Both the position numbers and the translations under genes were made by a program. A stretch of DNA of 5,609 nt from assembly GCA_916049935.1 (NCBI GenBank), contig CAJZJI010000065.1:1-5609 (forward strand). The letters run 5' to 3'. Of the stretch, positions 5,505 through 5,609 are shown one piece after another (position 1 is the stretch's first letter; every line of letters starts with the position of its first letter). The stretch comes from an uncultured Streptococcus sp. GTDB taxonomy: Bacteria; Bacillota; Bacilli; Lactobacillales; Aerococcaceae. The notes beneath the pieces were generated by a model. The model searched no databases and was not told the DNA's origin. It worked only from the letters and a program-made list of their open reading frames with translations.

Positions 5505-5609
5505 GAACACTTGCAATTTTACTCAAAATAAGGTACATTAATTAAGTGCTTAAAGCACAGACCTTTTACAGAGTTTTGCGAATCACCAACGCTTTACTCA
5601 GTACAAGGC
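5505..5609. other. Region downstream of pgdA: weak hairpins, possible promoter, no complete gene
   Basis: CAAGTG (5493-5498, inside the gene end) pairs with CACTTG (5508-5513) and is followed by CAATTTT, a weak terminator candidate. A second imperfect hairpin uses AAGGT (5530-5534) with ACCTT (5561-5565) around GTGCT/AGCAC (5546-5550 with 5554-5558), ending in TTTT. TTGCAA (5511-5516), 17 bases, then TACATT (5534-5539) could instead be a promoter for a gene to the right. From 5568 the DNA is less AT-rich. It either folds on the plus strand (ACAGAGT 5568-5574 with ACTCAGT 5596-5602, one mismatch; GCG 5578-5580 with CGC 5590-5592), or is the end of a minus-strand frame reading LVLSKALVIRKTL with its stop at 5566-5568. 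I cannot decide between these. Confidence 0.35.

Noticed and set aside
5538..5558. Strong terminator at TTAATTAAGTGCTTAAAGCAC
   Set aside because: The stem is only 5 bp with a 3-base loop and no adjoining T-run, so it is too weak to call alone; it is described with the downstream region instead.

Overview
The window reads as a chromosomal stretch of a low-GC Gram-positive bacterium (Bacillota, most likely Lactobacillales). The reasons are AT-rich DNA with TTA, CAA, GAA and AAA preferred, strong AGGAGG ribosome binding sites, a Bacillus-type PerR, a DegV protein, and a membrane-anchored CE4 peptidoglycan deacetylase of the PgdA type. Carnobacteriaceae or Enterococcaceae-like taxa would fit, but the genus cannot be fixed from sequence alone. 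There are no transposases, integrases, tRNA or rRNA genes, or CRISPR repeats. It looks like core genome rather than an accessory island.

Layout. The C-terminal tail of an unidentified plus-strand gene (to 76) converges on a minus-strand degV-family gene (137-982). They share a perfect 12-bp hairpin that can terminate transcription from both sides. degV has a near-consensus sigma-A promoter (1018-1046). It is divergent from a two-gene operon: a HerA/YjgR-like P-loop ATPase with an 11-residue-periodic coiled-coil tail (1133-2710) and, 15 bp later, a DJ-1/PfpI protein (2726-3280). A terminator closes that operon at about 3288-3325.

The next unit is perR (3444-3878) followed after 24 bp by a pgdA-like deacetylase (3903-5504). 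It couples a peroxide-sensing repressor to a cell-wall enzyme expected to confer lysozyme resistance. The 3281-3443 gap upstream holds a perfect match to the WalR/VicR box (TGTWAH-N5-TGTWAH) and, 2 bp later, a second box with one mismatch. WalRK/VicRK is the essential cell-wall two-component system of this phylum, and in Bacillus subtilis it controls the deacetylase gene pdaC. The simplest reading is that perR-pgdA belongs to this organism's WalR/VicR regulon. This is the most interesting observation here, and it is a motif-based inference.

The last 105 bases contain no complete gene. They hold weak hairpins, a second copy of a 14-bp sequence also found upstream of perR, and either the start of a structured transcript or the end of a minus-strand gene. 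I saw no convincing novel defence or mobile system.
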